Source of the DNA: Lachnospiraceae bacterium
Lineage (GTDB): Bacteria > Bacillota > Clostridia > Lachnospirales > Lachnospiraceae
Length of the DNA: 38,628 nt
Direction: 5' to 3'
Assembly (NCBI GenBank): GCA_024695575.1
Contig: JAILHY010000190.1
Coordinates: forward strand, 1-38,628
Shown here: in pieces, positions 26,562 through 34,969 of the stretch
Numbering within the stretch: the first letter of the stretch is position 1
How the letters are laid out: each line of letters starts with the position of its first letter
The notes under the pieces: model-generated
Seen by the model: only the letters and a program-made list of their open reading frames with translations
Database searches by the model: none
What the model was told of the DNA's origin: nothing
Program-made: the position numbers and the translations under genes

Positions 26562-27476
26562 TCAAGTCTTTTCAGACTTAACACGACCCCTGAGGGCATC
26601 AGCATACTCACTCAGTTTCCTGAGCCTGTGGTTCACCCCCGACTTGCCTACAGGCGGATCAAGCAATCCTCCCAGCTCTGTCAGCGAAGCTTCCGGATGG
26701 GCAATCCTTACTTCTGCTATCTCCCTAAGCGATTCCGGCAGATTATCGACCCCCTCGACCTGCCGTATATAGGAAATATCTTCTATCTGTCTTGAAGCCG
26801 CATTCACCGCCTTGGTTATATTGGCGGTATCAAAGTTATTACGCCTGTTGACGTCATTACGTACGTCCTTTACGATACGGGCCTCCACCAGCGACAACAT
26901 AGCCTTGTGAGCTCCGATCACGTTGAGAACGTCCGAAATTGCTTCCGATTCCTTGATGTAAACCACGAACTGTTTCTTCCGGACCGACTTGCGGGCCTTG
27001 ATCTCAAAGCCTTCAAACAATCCGATAAGCAGATTTGCCTTCGCTTCATCCGAAACGGTGATCTCAAAATGGTATCCCGTATTGGGATCCGCAATGAAAC
27101 CTGCCGACAGAAATGCTCCCCTTAAAAATGCCCTCCGGCAACAGTCCCTTGCAAGGATCTGCGCTGAATTGTTAAGAGAAACAGCCGACATAACCTTGTT
27201 AAACTCCGGCATATCCGAGGAAAACACGGTATATTCCCTGAGGCCTTCCGTAGTTTCACCTAAAAACTCAGTTTCTATATTAAATGCTTTAGTCAATAAT
27301 GTAAAGCACTTTCTGTAGGCCTGCTCATTTTCGGGGGAAAACAAAAGGCTCCTCCCCTCACCTGCAGCGTGCTTTGCATAGAAAGCAAAAAATGCCGAAA
27401 GCTCGGCAATTTTGCAATGTTTGTCAGCAGGAATGATAAGTGCCGCTTCATCCTTAACTTCTGTATAAAAAGACAT
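26562..27476 (-). CDS. whiA: Sporulation/cell-division regulator WhiA
   Basis: A 304-residue WhiA. The N-terminal part is a degenerate LAGLIDADG homing-endonuclease-like fold (RRAFLRGAFLSAGFIADPNTGYHFE), and the C-terminal helix-turn-helix includes HPEASLTELGGLLDPPVGKSGVNHRLRK in part. WhiA proteins bind DNA and act in division or growth in Firmicutes and in sporulation in actinobacteria. ATG 27476 has AGGTAG five bases upstream, five bases after the rapZ stop. Neighbours are rapZ upstream and the Crh-like gene downstream, the standard context, except that yvcK/gluconeogenesis factor, often between rapZ and whiA, is absent. Confidence 0.95.
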   Translation of the reverse strand: MSFYTEVKDEAALIIPADKHCKIAELSAFFAFYAKHAAGEGRSLLFSPENEQAYRKCFTLLTKAFNIETEFLGETTEGLREYTVFSSDMPEFNKVMSAVSLNNSAQILARDCCRRAFLRGAFLSAGFIADPNTGYHFEITVSDEAKANLLIGLFEGFEIKARKSVRKKQFVVYIKESEAISDVLNVIGAHKAMLSLVEARIVKDVRNDVNRRNNFDTANITKAVNAASRQIEDISYIRQVEGVDNLPESLREIAEVRIAHPEASLTELGGLLDPPVGKSGVNHRLRKLSEYADALRGRVKSEKT

Positions 27477-27481
27477 ATTGT

Positions 27482-28345
27482 CTACCTGTTTACCCGAACA
27501 TCTCTGTGAGTGATGGTTATTCCGTAATTACCGATGCGCGCAACCCGCTGATACAGACGCTCCGCAAGAGTTACGCTCCTGTGGTGACCGCCGGTGCACC
27601 CGATGGCGATCACCAGCTGATTCTTGCCTTCTTTAATATAATTAGGCAAAAGAAAACGTAACATGCTCTCAAGTATATCCAGGAACTGCTCCGCTTCCTT
27701 AAATCCCATTACGTAGTCCTGAACCGGCTTGTCAAGCCCCGTAAGGCGCTTTAGCTCATCCACATAGAAGGGATTGGGCAGGAATCTCACATCGAATACA
27801 AGATCCGCGTCCTGGGGTATCCCGTTCTTAAATCCAAAAGAAATGATATTGACCATCAGATTATCGTAGGCCTTATCCTCTACGAATATCTTGTCGATCT
27901 CTTCCTTAAGCTCACGGGTCAGAAGGTTCGAAGTGTCGATAACATAATCGGCGCCTGCTTTGATTTCCCGCAGGATCTCACGTTCTTTGGCAATTCCGTC
28001 TTCAACCCGGCCGTTACCCGAAAGAGGATGCATCCGGCGGGTTTCTTTGTAACGCTTTAAAAGAACAGTGTCATTGCACTCCAGGAACAAAATATCGAGC
28101 CTGACCGCATTCTTGCGGATGTTGTTAAGGGCTTCAACCACCTTGTCAAATGGCATATCCGCGCGGGCATCAAGACCGAGGGCAACCTTTGAAAATTCCA
28201 TGTCACGGCCACCCACAAGCTCTATGAACTTGTCGATAAGCTGAACCGGAAGATTGTCTACGCAATAATAGCCCGCATCTTCCAGCATCTTCATGGCGGT
28301 CCTTTTGCCTCCGCCGCTCATACCCGTTACAACAACCAGTCTCAC
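27482..28345 (-). CDS. rapZ: RNase adapter / nucleotide-binding protein RapZ (YvcJ)
   Basis: A 287-residue RapZ. The N-terminal P-loop reads GMSGGGKRT: the Ser or Thr normally after the Lys is Arg15, with a Thr next to it. Also seen are GYYCVDNLP, FLECNDTVLLKRYKETRR and the C-terminal IGCTGGHHRSVTLAERLY, the signature of the UDP-sugar-binding domain. In Escherichia coli RapZ guides RNase E to glmZ; in Bacillus YvcJ binds nucleotides and sugar precursors, with a role in competence and envelope metabolism. Start GTG 28345 follows AGAGGT. It is between murB and whiA in one run. Confidence 0.95.
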   Translation of the reverse strand: MRLVVVTGMSGGGKRTAMKMLEDAGYYCVDNLPVQLIDKFIELVGGRDMEFSKVALGLDARADMPFDKVVEALNNIRKNAVRLDILFLECNDTVLLKRYKETRRMHPLSGNGRVEDGIAKEREILREIKAGADYVIDTSNLLTRELKEEIDKIFVEDKAYDNLMVNIISFGFKNGIPQDADLVFDVRFLPNPFYVDELKRLTGLDKPVQDYVMGFKEAEQFLDILESMLRFLLPNYIKEGKNQLVIAIGCTGGHHRSVTLAERLYQRVARIGNYGITITHRDVRVNR

Positions 28346-28362
28346 TTTATGCTACCTCTGTA

Positions 28363-29283
28363 TCAGAATTCACCGATCTTAATAACTTCGGGTTCAAGTT
28401 CCACGCCGCTTGTGCGCTTGACCTGAGCCTTCACATAATTCATAAGTTCATCTATATCCTTGGCAGTCGCTCCGTCTCGATTGATCACAAAACCGCAATG
28501 TTTCTCCGAAACCTGGGCACCTCCGATGCTCTTGCCGGAGAGTCCCGCATCCTGTATGAGCTTACCTGCGAAATACCCTTCGGGTCTCTTGAAAGTTGAA
28601 CCTGCGCTGGGATATTCCAAAGGCTGCTTGGATCTGCGGGCATTCATATGCTCCTGCATAACCGACATAATGGCATCTCTGTCACCGGACTTAAGTTTAA
28701 GCATCGCGGAAAGAACGATCAATGACCTGTGCTTAATGACGCTGTCCCTGTATCCAAAGGCCATTTCTGCTGCCGTAAGAGTCCTTACGCTGCCGGTTTC
28801 GTCAAGGACATCCACAGACACTGTCACATCCTTCATTTCACCGCCGTAAGCTCCCGCGTTCATTACCATGGCACCCCCGAGGGTTCCCGGGATCCCGTAG
28901 GCAAATTCAATGCCCGAAAGAGCTTCCTGCTGCGCCGTAAGAGCAAGTTTTGTGAGAAGAACCCCTGCCCCTGCCTGCACCGAATTACCTTGGATCGCAA
29001 CCTTTTCAAAGTCGCCGCCAAGTCTGATGGCAACGCCTTCGTAGCCCTGATCCGATACAAGAATGTTGCTTCCGTTTCCAAGGATCATGTAGGGCAGGTT
29101 CTCGCTCTTAAGAAACCCGGTAAGGCTACCCAGTTCCGAAACCGTGAAGACCGTGACCAGAGCCTTGGCGGGGCCTCCCACTCTGAAGGTTGAATAGTCC
29201 TTCATGGGGGCGTTCTCCAGCACTCTGTCTTCAGGTATTATTCCGGTTAGTCTTTCTTTTACATTAATGTTCAAAATGCTCAC
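28363..29283 (-). CDS. murB: UDP-N-acetylenolpyruvoylglucosamine reductase MurB
   Basis: A MurB of about 306 residues that reduces the enolpyruvyl group of UDP-GlcNAc-enolpyruvate to give UDP-MurNAc, using FAD and NADPH. Evidence is the FAD-binding YSTFRVGGPA and ILGNGSNILVSD, IPGTLGGAMVMNAGAYGG, the proton-donor serine in PSAGSTFKRP and HCGFVIN near the end. I set the start at GTG 29283, since AAGTGAT lies eight bases before it; a TTG at 29292 in the same frame has no room for a binding site. It begins close behind the glucokinase stop and belongs to the same transcript. Confidence 0.95.
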   Translation of the reverse strand: MSILNINVKERLTGIIPEDRVLENAPMKDYSTFRVGGPAKALVTVFTVSELGSLTGFLKSENLPYMILGNGSNILVSDQGYEGVAIRLGGDFEKVAIQGNSVQAGAGVLLTKLALTAQQEALSGIEFAYGIPGTLGGAMVMNAGAYGGEMKDVTVSVDVLDETGSVRTLTAAEMAFGYRDSVIKHRSLIVLSAMLKLKSGDRDAIMSVMQEHMNARRSKQPLEYPSAGSTFKRPEGYFAGKLIQDAGLSGKSIGGAQVSEKHCGFVINRDGATAKDIDELMNYVKAQVKRTSGVELEPEVIKIGEF

Positions 29284-29296
29284 TGTATCCAATCAC

Positions 29297-30229
29297 TTAC
29301 AGCACAAGCTTGGCTGCGCCGTACATTCCTGCGTCATTACCGAGGGTTGCAAGCTTGATCTCAACATCTCTGCAATCCCCGAATACCGTCTCGTTAAATG
29401 CGGGCTTAAGATAATCTATGAGGATCTGTCCTGCCTTGGATACACCGCCGCCTATAACGATAGCCTCGGGATCGATGGTGGAAGTAATGACCGCAAGACC
29501 CTTTCCAAGATAATCTCCGTATTCCTTAGCTATATTCTTGCAAAGCTCATCCCCTGCCTTGACTCCGTCAAACACAGCCTTGGCTGAAAGGTCATTGCCC
29601 GTAAGGCAGGTATTTCCCTTCCATGCTTTAAACTGTTCCGAAGCAAGGAACGAAAGTCCTGTAGCACTTGCATACTGCTCAAAGCAACCGTGGTTACCGC
29701 AGCCGCAGGTTCTGGTCTCACCGTCCTTAACGTGGATGTGGCCGATCTCGCCGCCTGCACCGCGGGCACCGGTAAGGATCTTTCCGTCGATGATTATTCC
29801 GCCGCCGACACCGGTTCCAAGCGTAACCATAACGATGCTGTTAAAGCCCATGCCGCCGCCCTTCCACATTTCACCGAGTGCTGCAACATTGGCATCATTA
29901 CCGCCGTTTGACTTAATTCCGGTAAGTTCCTCCATTTTTTCTGCGATGTTCAGTCTTCCCCAGCCAAGGTTAACGGCTCTTAATACGATGCCGTCTGCGG
30001 TAACGGGTCCCGGAACTCCAATGCCGATGCCTTCAACTTCAGACTTGTCTATGGATCTTTCTTTTAACTTGGCTTCAATTGATGCAGCCACGTCGGGAAG
30101 AATGTTCGCACCCTTGTCTTCCTTGCGGGTAACTATCTCCCACTTGTCAACCATTTCGCCTGCAGTTGTAAGCAGACCGATCTTAACGGTTGTACCGCCG
30201 ATATCAACTCCAAAAACGTACTTTCCCAT
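29297..30229 (-). CDS. glcK: ROK-family glucokinase
   Basis: A 310-residue ROK kinase that phosphorylates glucose with ATP. It shows the ATP-binding DIGGTTVKIGLL at the start, the sugar-binding region ending EIGHIHV, and the ROK zinc site CGCGNHGCFE. The start is ATG 30229, with GAGGAAT upstream and one base between the hprK stop TAG and the ATG; longer frames to 30535 only read through hprK. Being just behind hprK suggests that sugar entry into glycolysis and Ser46-HPr signalling are controlled together. Confidence 0.94.
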   Translation of the reverse strand: MGKYVFGVDIGGTTVKIGLLTTAGEMVDKWEIVTRKEDKGANILPDVAASIEAKLKERSIDKSEVEGIGIGVPGPVTADGIVLRAVNLGWGRLNIAEKMEELTGIKSNGGNDANVAALGEMWKGGGMGFNSIVMVTLGTGVGGGIIIDGKILTGARGAGGEIGHIHVKDGETRTCGCGNHGCFEQYASATGLSFLASEQFKAWKGNTCLTGNDLSAKAVFDGVKAGDELCKNIAKEYGDYLGKGLAVITSTIDPEAIVIGGGVSKAGQILIDYLKPAFNETVFGDCRDVEIKLATLGNDAGMYGAAKLVL

Positions 30230-30230
30230 G

Positions 30231-31166
30231 CTATTCCTCTTCTCTCTTCTTTGCGAAGTTTTCCTGTATTCTCTTGTAGAATTCCTGAGCTGCGTTGTAG
30301 CCCATTTTCTTCTGTCTGTAGTTAACCGCTGCGGACTCGCAGATAATGGCGAGGTTACGACCGGGGCGGATAGGAATGTTGTGGCATACGACCTTGTTGC
30401 CAAGATATTCCGTGTACTGTTCGTCAAGGCCGAGTCTGTCGTATTCTTTGTCCTTGCTCCACTCCTCGAGTTTGATGACAAGATCGATGCTCTGGGTATC
30501 CTTGACGGAAGAAACACCGAACAATGTCTTAACATCCACGATACCGATACCGCGAAGTTCGATAAAGTGCTTGGTCACGTCCGGTGCGGAACCGATAAGG
30601 GTATCATCGCTCACCTTGCGGATCTCTACCGCATCATCGGAAACCAAACGATGTCCGCGCTTTATAAGTTCAAGGGCCGCCTCGGATTTACCGATACCGC
30701 TTTCACCCGTAATCAGCACGCCTTCGCCGTATACATCGACAAGTACGCCGTGCACCACGATACAGGGAGCAAGCTTAACGTTGAGCCATCTGATGATCTC
30801 GGCCATGAAATCGGATGTGGATTTCTTGGTCATAAGGACCGGAATGCTGCGGGCGACAGCCATTTCAAGGAATATCTCGTCCGGAACAAGTTCGCGGCAG
30901 AATACAATGGCAGGAATGTCGTAAGCAAGGAGCTGCTCATAGGATTCCCGTTTCTTTTTGGTGGAGAGATTCTCCATATATGTATATTCAACAAACCCTA
31001 TGATCTGAAGTCTTGTCGCATCAAAGTGCTCGAAGTATCCCGCGATCTGAAGAGCCGGACGATTGATATCGGGCTGGGTGATCTTGATGTGGGACGTATC
31101 TACCTGAGGCGTCAGATTTTCAAGTTTAAACTTCTCAATTATGACGTTAAGTCCAACTGTTGCCAT
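30231..31166 (-). CDS. hprK: HPr kinase/phosphorylase HprK
   Basis: A 311-residue bifunctional enzyme that phosphorylates Ser46 of HPr or Crh when glycolytic intermediates are high, and reverses this when phosphate is high. The C-terminal kinase domain shows Walker A GESGIGKSE (around 153-161), LVSDD and the signature IELRGIGIVDV. The N-terminal domain (about 1-130) is the regulatory domain. ATG 31166 is preceded by AAGGAGGGT. It has its own promoter and leads the run to dagK. The likely target, a Crh-like HPr, is encoded five genes downstream; the true PTS HPr must be elsewhere. Confidence 0.96.
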   Translation of the reverse strand: MATVGLNVIIEKFKLENLTPQVDTSHIKITQPDINRPALQIAGYFEHFDATRLQIIGFVEYTYMENLSTKKKRESYEQLLAYDIPAIVFCRELVPDEIFLEMAVARSIPVLMTKKSTSDFMAEIIRWLNVKLAPCIVVHGVLVDVYGEGVLITGESGIGKSEAALELIKRGHRLVSDDAVEIRKVSDDTLIGSAPDVTKHFIELRGIGIVDVKTLFGVSSVKDTQSIDLVIKLEEWSKDKEYDRLGLDEQYTEYLGNKVVCHNIPIRPGRNLAIICESAAVNYRQKKMGYNAAQEFYKRIQENFAKKREEE

Positions 31167-31208
31167 GTGTAACCCTCCTTGGTTTCCCTAATACTTTGAT
31201 TTTAACAC

Positions 31209-31237
31209 ATTATAACCGCTATTTCTATCTATGAAAA
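31209..31237 (-). promoter_or_regulatory. Predicted promoter of the hprK operon
   Basis: A perfect TATAAT (31209-31214, minus strand) stands 17 bp from TTTTCA (31232-31237), which lies in the last codons of uvrC. The leader to hprK would be about 36 bases. Confidence 0.5.
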
Positions 31238-33084
31238 AATTCGTAAACCTTCTCCGCCACATCCTGTGTGATACCGTCCACGGCGGCAAGGCGTTCCACG
31301 GACGCTTCTTTGATGTCGTTAATGGAATCAAAGCTCCTCATGAGGGCCTTGCGCCTTGCGGGACCGATTCCCGTAATCTCATCAAGTACCGAGTGAACCT
31401 GCTGTTTGCTTCGAAGGCTCTTGTGGTATTCTATGGCAAATCTGTGGGCTTCATCCTGGATACGGGTAATGAGCTTGAATGCCTCGGAAGTACGCTTGAT
31501 TCCGATTTCTTCGCCCTCCACATAGAGCCCTCTTGTGTTATGGTTATCATCCTTGACCATACCGCACACCGGGATATCAAGCCTTAATTCAGAAAGAACA
31601 CGCTTCGCAACATTTACCTGACCTTTACCGCCGTCCATGAGCAAAAGATCCGGGAAACGGGCAAAACTGCCGTAGGATCTCTCAAGCTGCTCCCTGTCCA
31701 GCTGTTCTTTTTCATTAAAGCCGTGAAGGAAACGGCGTGAAAGGACCTCATACATGCAGGCGTAATCATCGGGGCCTTCCACGGAGCGAATCTTAAACTT
31801 GCGATAATCCCCCTTGACAGGCTTTCCGTCTTCAAATACCACCATGGAGCCCACGTTCTCGAACCCGTTTGTGTTGGAAATATCAAAAGCCTCCACCCTG
31901 TGAGCATCCGGAAGACCCAGGAGCCTGCAAAGTTCCTCCATGGCGCCGCGTGTGGTCTTTTCCTCTATGATCAGTTTCTCGCGGTCCCTGTCAAGAACGG
32001 TTCCCGCGTTGTTGTTGGCAAGCTCCACAAGCCGCTCTTTGGCACCCACCTTGGGGATCAGGAGTTTGACCTTTACACCCTTAACAAGGCTGAGCCACTC
32101 TTCGATCATATCGGATTCGTCTATTTCCATGGGAAGCATTATCTCCCGCGGAACAAAGGGCGTTCCCGAGTAGTAACGCTTAACGAATTCCGTGAGGATC
32201 TCTCGCTTGGACGCGCCTTCGATCTCGCCGATATGATGGTGCTCCCTGCCGATCATTTTACCCGAGCGCATAAAGAAAACCTGAACCACGGCATCGGTGT
32301 CATCCGCAGCGATACCGATGATATCTCTGTCGCCCTCGTCCGTGTCGGTTATCTTCTGACGTTCGATTATACGCTTGGCGCCCTCGATCAGATCTCTGTA
32401 TTCCATGGCCTTCTCGAAATCAAGCGCGTCGGATGCGGCCTGCATCTTATCCGTAAGTTCCCGAAGGATCGTCTTGTCATTGCCGTTCATGAAATCCATG
32501 GCGGCATCGATGCGCTGCCCATACTCTATGGGATCCACCTCGCCCGTGCATGGGGCCATACACCTTCCCATGTGATAGTTAAGGCATGGTCTTCCGTTCG
32601 CCACACCCTTCTCGCAATGCCTGTTGCAGGTTCGAAGACCGTAAGTTGCATTAAGCAGCGATATGGTGTCATTTACAGCCTGGGCACTTGTGAAGGGTCC
32701 GAAATATTTTGCTTTGTCCCTTGCAGACTTTCGAACCATTGAGATCTTGGGGTACTGATCGTATAAAGAAACCTTAATGTACGGGTAGGTCTTAGAATCC
32801 TTGAGAAGTGTATTGTACTTGGGATTGTATTCTTTGATCAGGTTGTTTTCCAGAACCAGAGCTTCAAGTTCCGAATCGACCACGATATATTCAAAATGAT
32901 GGATGAGGCTTACCATGCGCTGGATCTTGGGCGTTTTCTTTGTCGACTCACGAAAATAAGACCGCACCCTGTTATACAGGTTTACGGCCTTACCCACATA
33001 GATCACGTTATCCGATTCGTCGTGCATGATATAACATCCCGGTTTATGGGGAAGTTTACTCAGTTCCTCATCTGTGTTAAACAT
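31225..33084 (-). CDS. uvrC: Excinuclease ABC subunit C
   Basis: A 619-residue nucleotide excision repair nuclease. The N-terminal GIY-YIG domain begins LPHKPGCYIMHDESDNVIYVGKA in part. A Cys-containing stretch CNRHCEKGVANGRPCLNYHMGRCMAPC (in part), a UVR motif near DALDFEKAMEYRDLIEGAKRI, the RNase H-like 5' nuclease domain (AFDISNTNG, LLMDGGKGQVN) and C-terminal HhH repeats (GIGPARRKALM) follow. It cuts both sides of a lesion held by UvrB. The start ATG 33084 matches the family, but has no ribosome binding site and lies six bases after an extended -10 box, so it may be leaderless. Confidence 0.97.
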   Translation of the reverse strand: MFNTDEELSKLPHKPGCYIMHDESDNVIYVGKAVNLYNRVRSYFRESTKKTPKIQRMVSLIHHFEYIVVDSELEALVLENNLIKEYNPKYNTLLKDSKTYPYIKVSLYDQYPKISMVRKSARDKAKYFGPFTSAQAVNDTISLLNATYGLRTCNRHCEKGVANGRPCLNYHMGRCMAPCTGEVDPIEYGQRIDAAMDFMNGNDKTILRELTDKMQAASDALDFEKAMEYRDLIEGAKRIIERQKITDTDEGDRDIIGIAADDTDAVVQVFFMRSGKMIGREHHHIGEIEGASKREILTEFVKRYYSGTPFVPREIMLPMEIDESDMIEEWLSLVKGVKVKLLIPKVGAKERLVELANNNAGTVLDRDREKLIIEEKTTRGAMEELCRLLGLPDAHRVEAFDISNTNGFENVGSMVVFEDGKPVKGDYRKFKIRSVEGPDDYACMYEVLSRRFLHGFNEKEQLDREQLERSYGSFARFPDLLLMDGGKGQVNVAKRVLSELRLDIPVCGMVKDDNHNTRGLYVEGEEIGIKRTSEAFKLITRIQDEAHRFAIEYHKSLRSKQQVHSVLDEITGIGPARRKALMRSFDSINDIKEASVERLAAVDGITQDVAEKVYEFFHR

Positions 33085-33090
33085 AACTGT

Positions 33091-33119
33091 AACATAGCAT
33101 GCCCCGGGAGATTTTGCAA
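33091..33119 (-). promoter_or_regulatory. Predicted extended -10 promoter of uvrC (leaderless geometry)
   Basis: Minus-strand TTGCAA (33114-33119) and TATGTT (33091-33096) are 17 bp apart, with a TG one base before the -10. Only six bases lie between the -10 and ATG 33084, so transcription should begin at the start codon. Confidence 0.55.
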
Positions 33120-33136
33120 CGAATGTTTATAGCTTA

Positions 33137-34603
33137 CTATCTCCGCTGCGAATAATAGACTTCCGGGTTGAGGACATTGCCTTTCGTTGAATAGTACATC
33201 GAGGGATCGAGTTCGATATCTGCTGCCATGAGAAGCACCGAATCCTCGTTGATCCACTTGTTAAGCCCCTCAAAAAATGCCGTAGTGTCGGGCGGCGTCT
33301 CCGTTTCAAATTCAAGCCTTGCGCCGTCTTTATGATATATCATATCAGGTCCCAAAAAGAAAACTTCGTAACTGTAATATGAGCTCCCCTGTCCGTCGTA
33401 AAGACTCGTTGTTACAAGATAAGCCTTAGAATCCACAGTTGTCACAAATACCTGCCTGTTACCGGTATGAGCATAGGCATATTCGGTTCCCCAGAAAGGA
33501 AGAACGACTTTATCAAGCTGTTCGTCGAAATAGTCACTTCCCTCAAGATCCGAATAAACCTTGACATATCCGAACGCACCGTTATGAAATGTATTCTCTG
33601 TTAAGTTTCCGTCAAAGTCGTCGGCGGTGATATAAGTTACGCGGATCAGATCTCCTATTCCGTCGTGAGTTACGTCAAAGAAACAGGAGTAGACTTCGGA
33701 TTCTTTTTCAATGGGTAAGAGTTCGTAATCAATAAGCGAACTGGAGGTATAAGGCCTGATGGCTCCCACTTCGATGGTCTTGTCCGGATTAACAGTTATG
33801 GGTGCGGTTACGTTAAACACCTCTTCGTAATGCGGGATCCGGTTGTTGGTATGCGTAAATCCCGCGGGGGCCGAGAGCCAGACCTCGCCGTCGATAAGCT
33901 GGATATAAACTATATCAGTCCAGCAAAAAGAAGCAAATTCTCCGTCCTCCTCGTTGACAGGAAGGGGATATACGCTTCGTACATATTGGTCCCGCTCGCC
34001 GTCAATATATATATCTATTTCGTTGAATTCCTTGTTATCATATTTAGTTGTTATTCTGTTGCTTAAAATCTCGCTGAAATAGGCGCTGTCGTATCTTGTA
34101 AGATTGGTTTCTCCGCCTTCAACATCGACAATTACTAGTCCGTTCATATTGCATGAACTTCCGCCGCCTTCATTCTCTGCAATCAGGTACTCACCCTCTC
34201 CGTCTCCGTCGATGTCTTTCTTTTCGATGGCGAAAGCATATCGTCCGATAATAAGATCAACAGGGATCTCGGTATCACCGTCTACTATGAAAGCCGTATT
34301 ATCGTCTGCATCATTTTCGTAGTTAATCTTAAGAGACACACTGTTGTCACTTGAATAATAGATGTCAGTTATAGTTTCGTTTGAAACGTTACTCTCCGTC
34401 GAAACCGTAGTTTCTGTTGATACAGAACTCTCCGTCGAAGAAGGGGATTCTGACGAAGCCGGCGACTCCTTGGAAGTCTTTATTTCGTTTGAAACCGTTA
34501 TTATTCCTTTTGTGTCGTCGGATACCGTCGTTGTCTGCGTACCGCAGCCCGCGAGCAGACATACAGAGCAAATTGCAACTGCTGATACTAATCTGTGTTT
34601 CAT
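33137..34603 (-). CDS. Lipoprotein of unknown function with Asp/Gly-rich (EF-hand-like) segments
   Basis: A 488-residue protein I do not recognise. A lipoprotein signal ends in LLAGC (Cys20). A Ser/Thr/Glu-rich linker follows (about 22-65) with repeated STES and STET units, then a folded part. KDIDGDGEGEY and, further on, FDVTHDGIGDLIRV look like calcium-binding DxDxDG-type loops of FG-GAP/VCBS or dockerin-like repeats. It should be anchored outside the membrane. The start is ATG 34603, as GGAGG lies six bases before it; a GTG two codons upstream is less likely. It has its own promoter and lies between the ftsH unit and uvrC, with no link to either. Confidence 0.85.
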   Translation of the reverse strand: MKHRLVSAVAICSVCLLAGCGTQTTTVSDDTKGIITVSNEIKTSKESPASSESPSSTESSVSTETTVSTESNVSNETITDIYYSSDNSVSLKINYENDADDNTAFIVDGDTEIPVDLIIGRYAFAIEKKDIDGDGEGEYLIAENEGGGSSCNMNGLVIVDVEGGETNLTRYDSAYFSEILSNRITTKYDNKEFNEIDIYIDGERDQYVRSVYPLPVNEEDGEFASFCWTDIVYIQLIDGEVWLSAPAGFTHTNNRIPHYEEVFNVTAPITVNPDKTIEVGAIRPYTSSSLIDYELLPIEKESEVYSCFFDVTHDGIGDLIRVTYITADDFDGNLTENTFHNGAFGYVKVYSDLEGSDYFDEQLDKVVLPFWGTEYAYAHTGNRQVFVTTVDSKAYLVTTSLYDGQGSSYYSYEVFFLGPDMIYHKDGARLEFETETPPDTTAFFEGLNKWINEDSVLLMAADIELDPSMYYSTKGNVLNPEVYYSQRR

Positions 34604-34634
34604 ATGCACCCTCCAATGCTACATTCTCACTTAC

Positions 34635-34663
34635 ATTATATATAACGAAATACCAACGGTAAA
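34635..34663 (-). promoter_or_regulatory. Predicted promoter of the lipoprotein gene
   Basis: A perfect TATAAT (34635-34640, minus strand) stands 17 bp from TTTACC (34658-34663). The region lies just after the upstream terminator and gives a leader of about 25-30 bases. Confidence 0.5.
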
Positions 34664-34694
34664 TGTGACAGTGTTTAAGATATTATTAATTTGC

Positions 34695-34732
34695 AAAAAA
34701 CGGCACAGTATACATCTCTGTACACTGTGCCG
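34695..34732 (-). terminator. Rho-independent terminator of the ftsH/zinc-ribbon unit
   Basis: CGGCACAGTGTACA and TGTATACTGTGCCG (minus strand) pair over 14 positions around a 4-base loop, then TTTTTT. One pair is a G-U wobble only in the minus transcript, which supports this direction. It lies 6 bp after the zinc-ribbon stop. Confidence 0.93.
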
Positions 34733-34738
34733 AAATTC

Positions 34739-34969
34739 CTAACGCTCACGCGGAACCGGATACACTGTCCCGCAATCGGAACACTTAAAGTATTCCGTCA
34801 TATTTCCTTTAACCATGGCTGTACCGCTTGCCATGCGGGATCTGCCTCCCACATCGAAGGCATTCGCTACTGCTCCGCTTACCCCTTCACTTTCGCTTTC
34901 CATGTCAACCTTCGTGTACTTCCTGCTCTTGCACTTCGGACACTTGATCGTTTTCACAAACAGACTCAT
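34739..34969 (-). CDS. Small zinc-ribbon protein overlapping the 3' end of ftsH
   Basis: A 76-residue protein with CPKC near the N-terminus (residues 10-13) and CSDC near the C-terminus, a split zinc-ribbon pair of CxxC motifs around a Gly/Ser/Ala-rich middle. I do not recognise a specific family. It starts inside ftsH: ATG 34969 has a purine-rich site (GGGGGAAGG) just upstream, and 65 bp are shared with the end of ftsH in another frame. A strong terminator follows its stop directly. That, the conserved-looking Cys pairs and the good binding site make it a real gene rather than a shadow. It should be cytoplasmic and metal-bound. Confidence 0.75.
   Translation of the reverse strand: MSLFVKTIKCPKCKSRKYTKVDMESESEGVSGAVANAFDVGGRSRMASGTAMVKGNMTEYFKCSDCGTVYPVPRER

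Noticed and set aside
30230-30535. A 5' extension of the glucokinase frame
   Set aside because: The extra 102 residues read through hprK in another frame. The ROK motif DIGGTT begins directly after ATG 30229, which has a good binding site.
29538-31172. A 544-codon open frame on the plus strand, antisense to the glucokinase and hprK genes
   Set aside because: It has no ribosome binding site or recognisable domain and is the mirror of two well-conserved genes. Long antisense frames are expected from the codon bias here.
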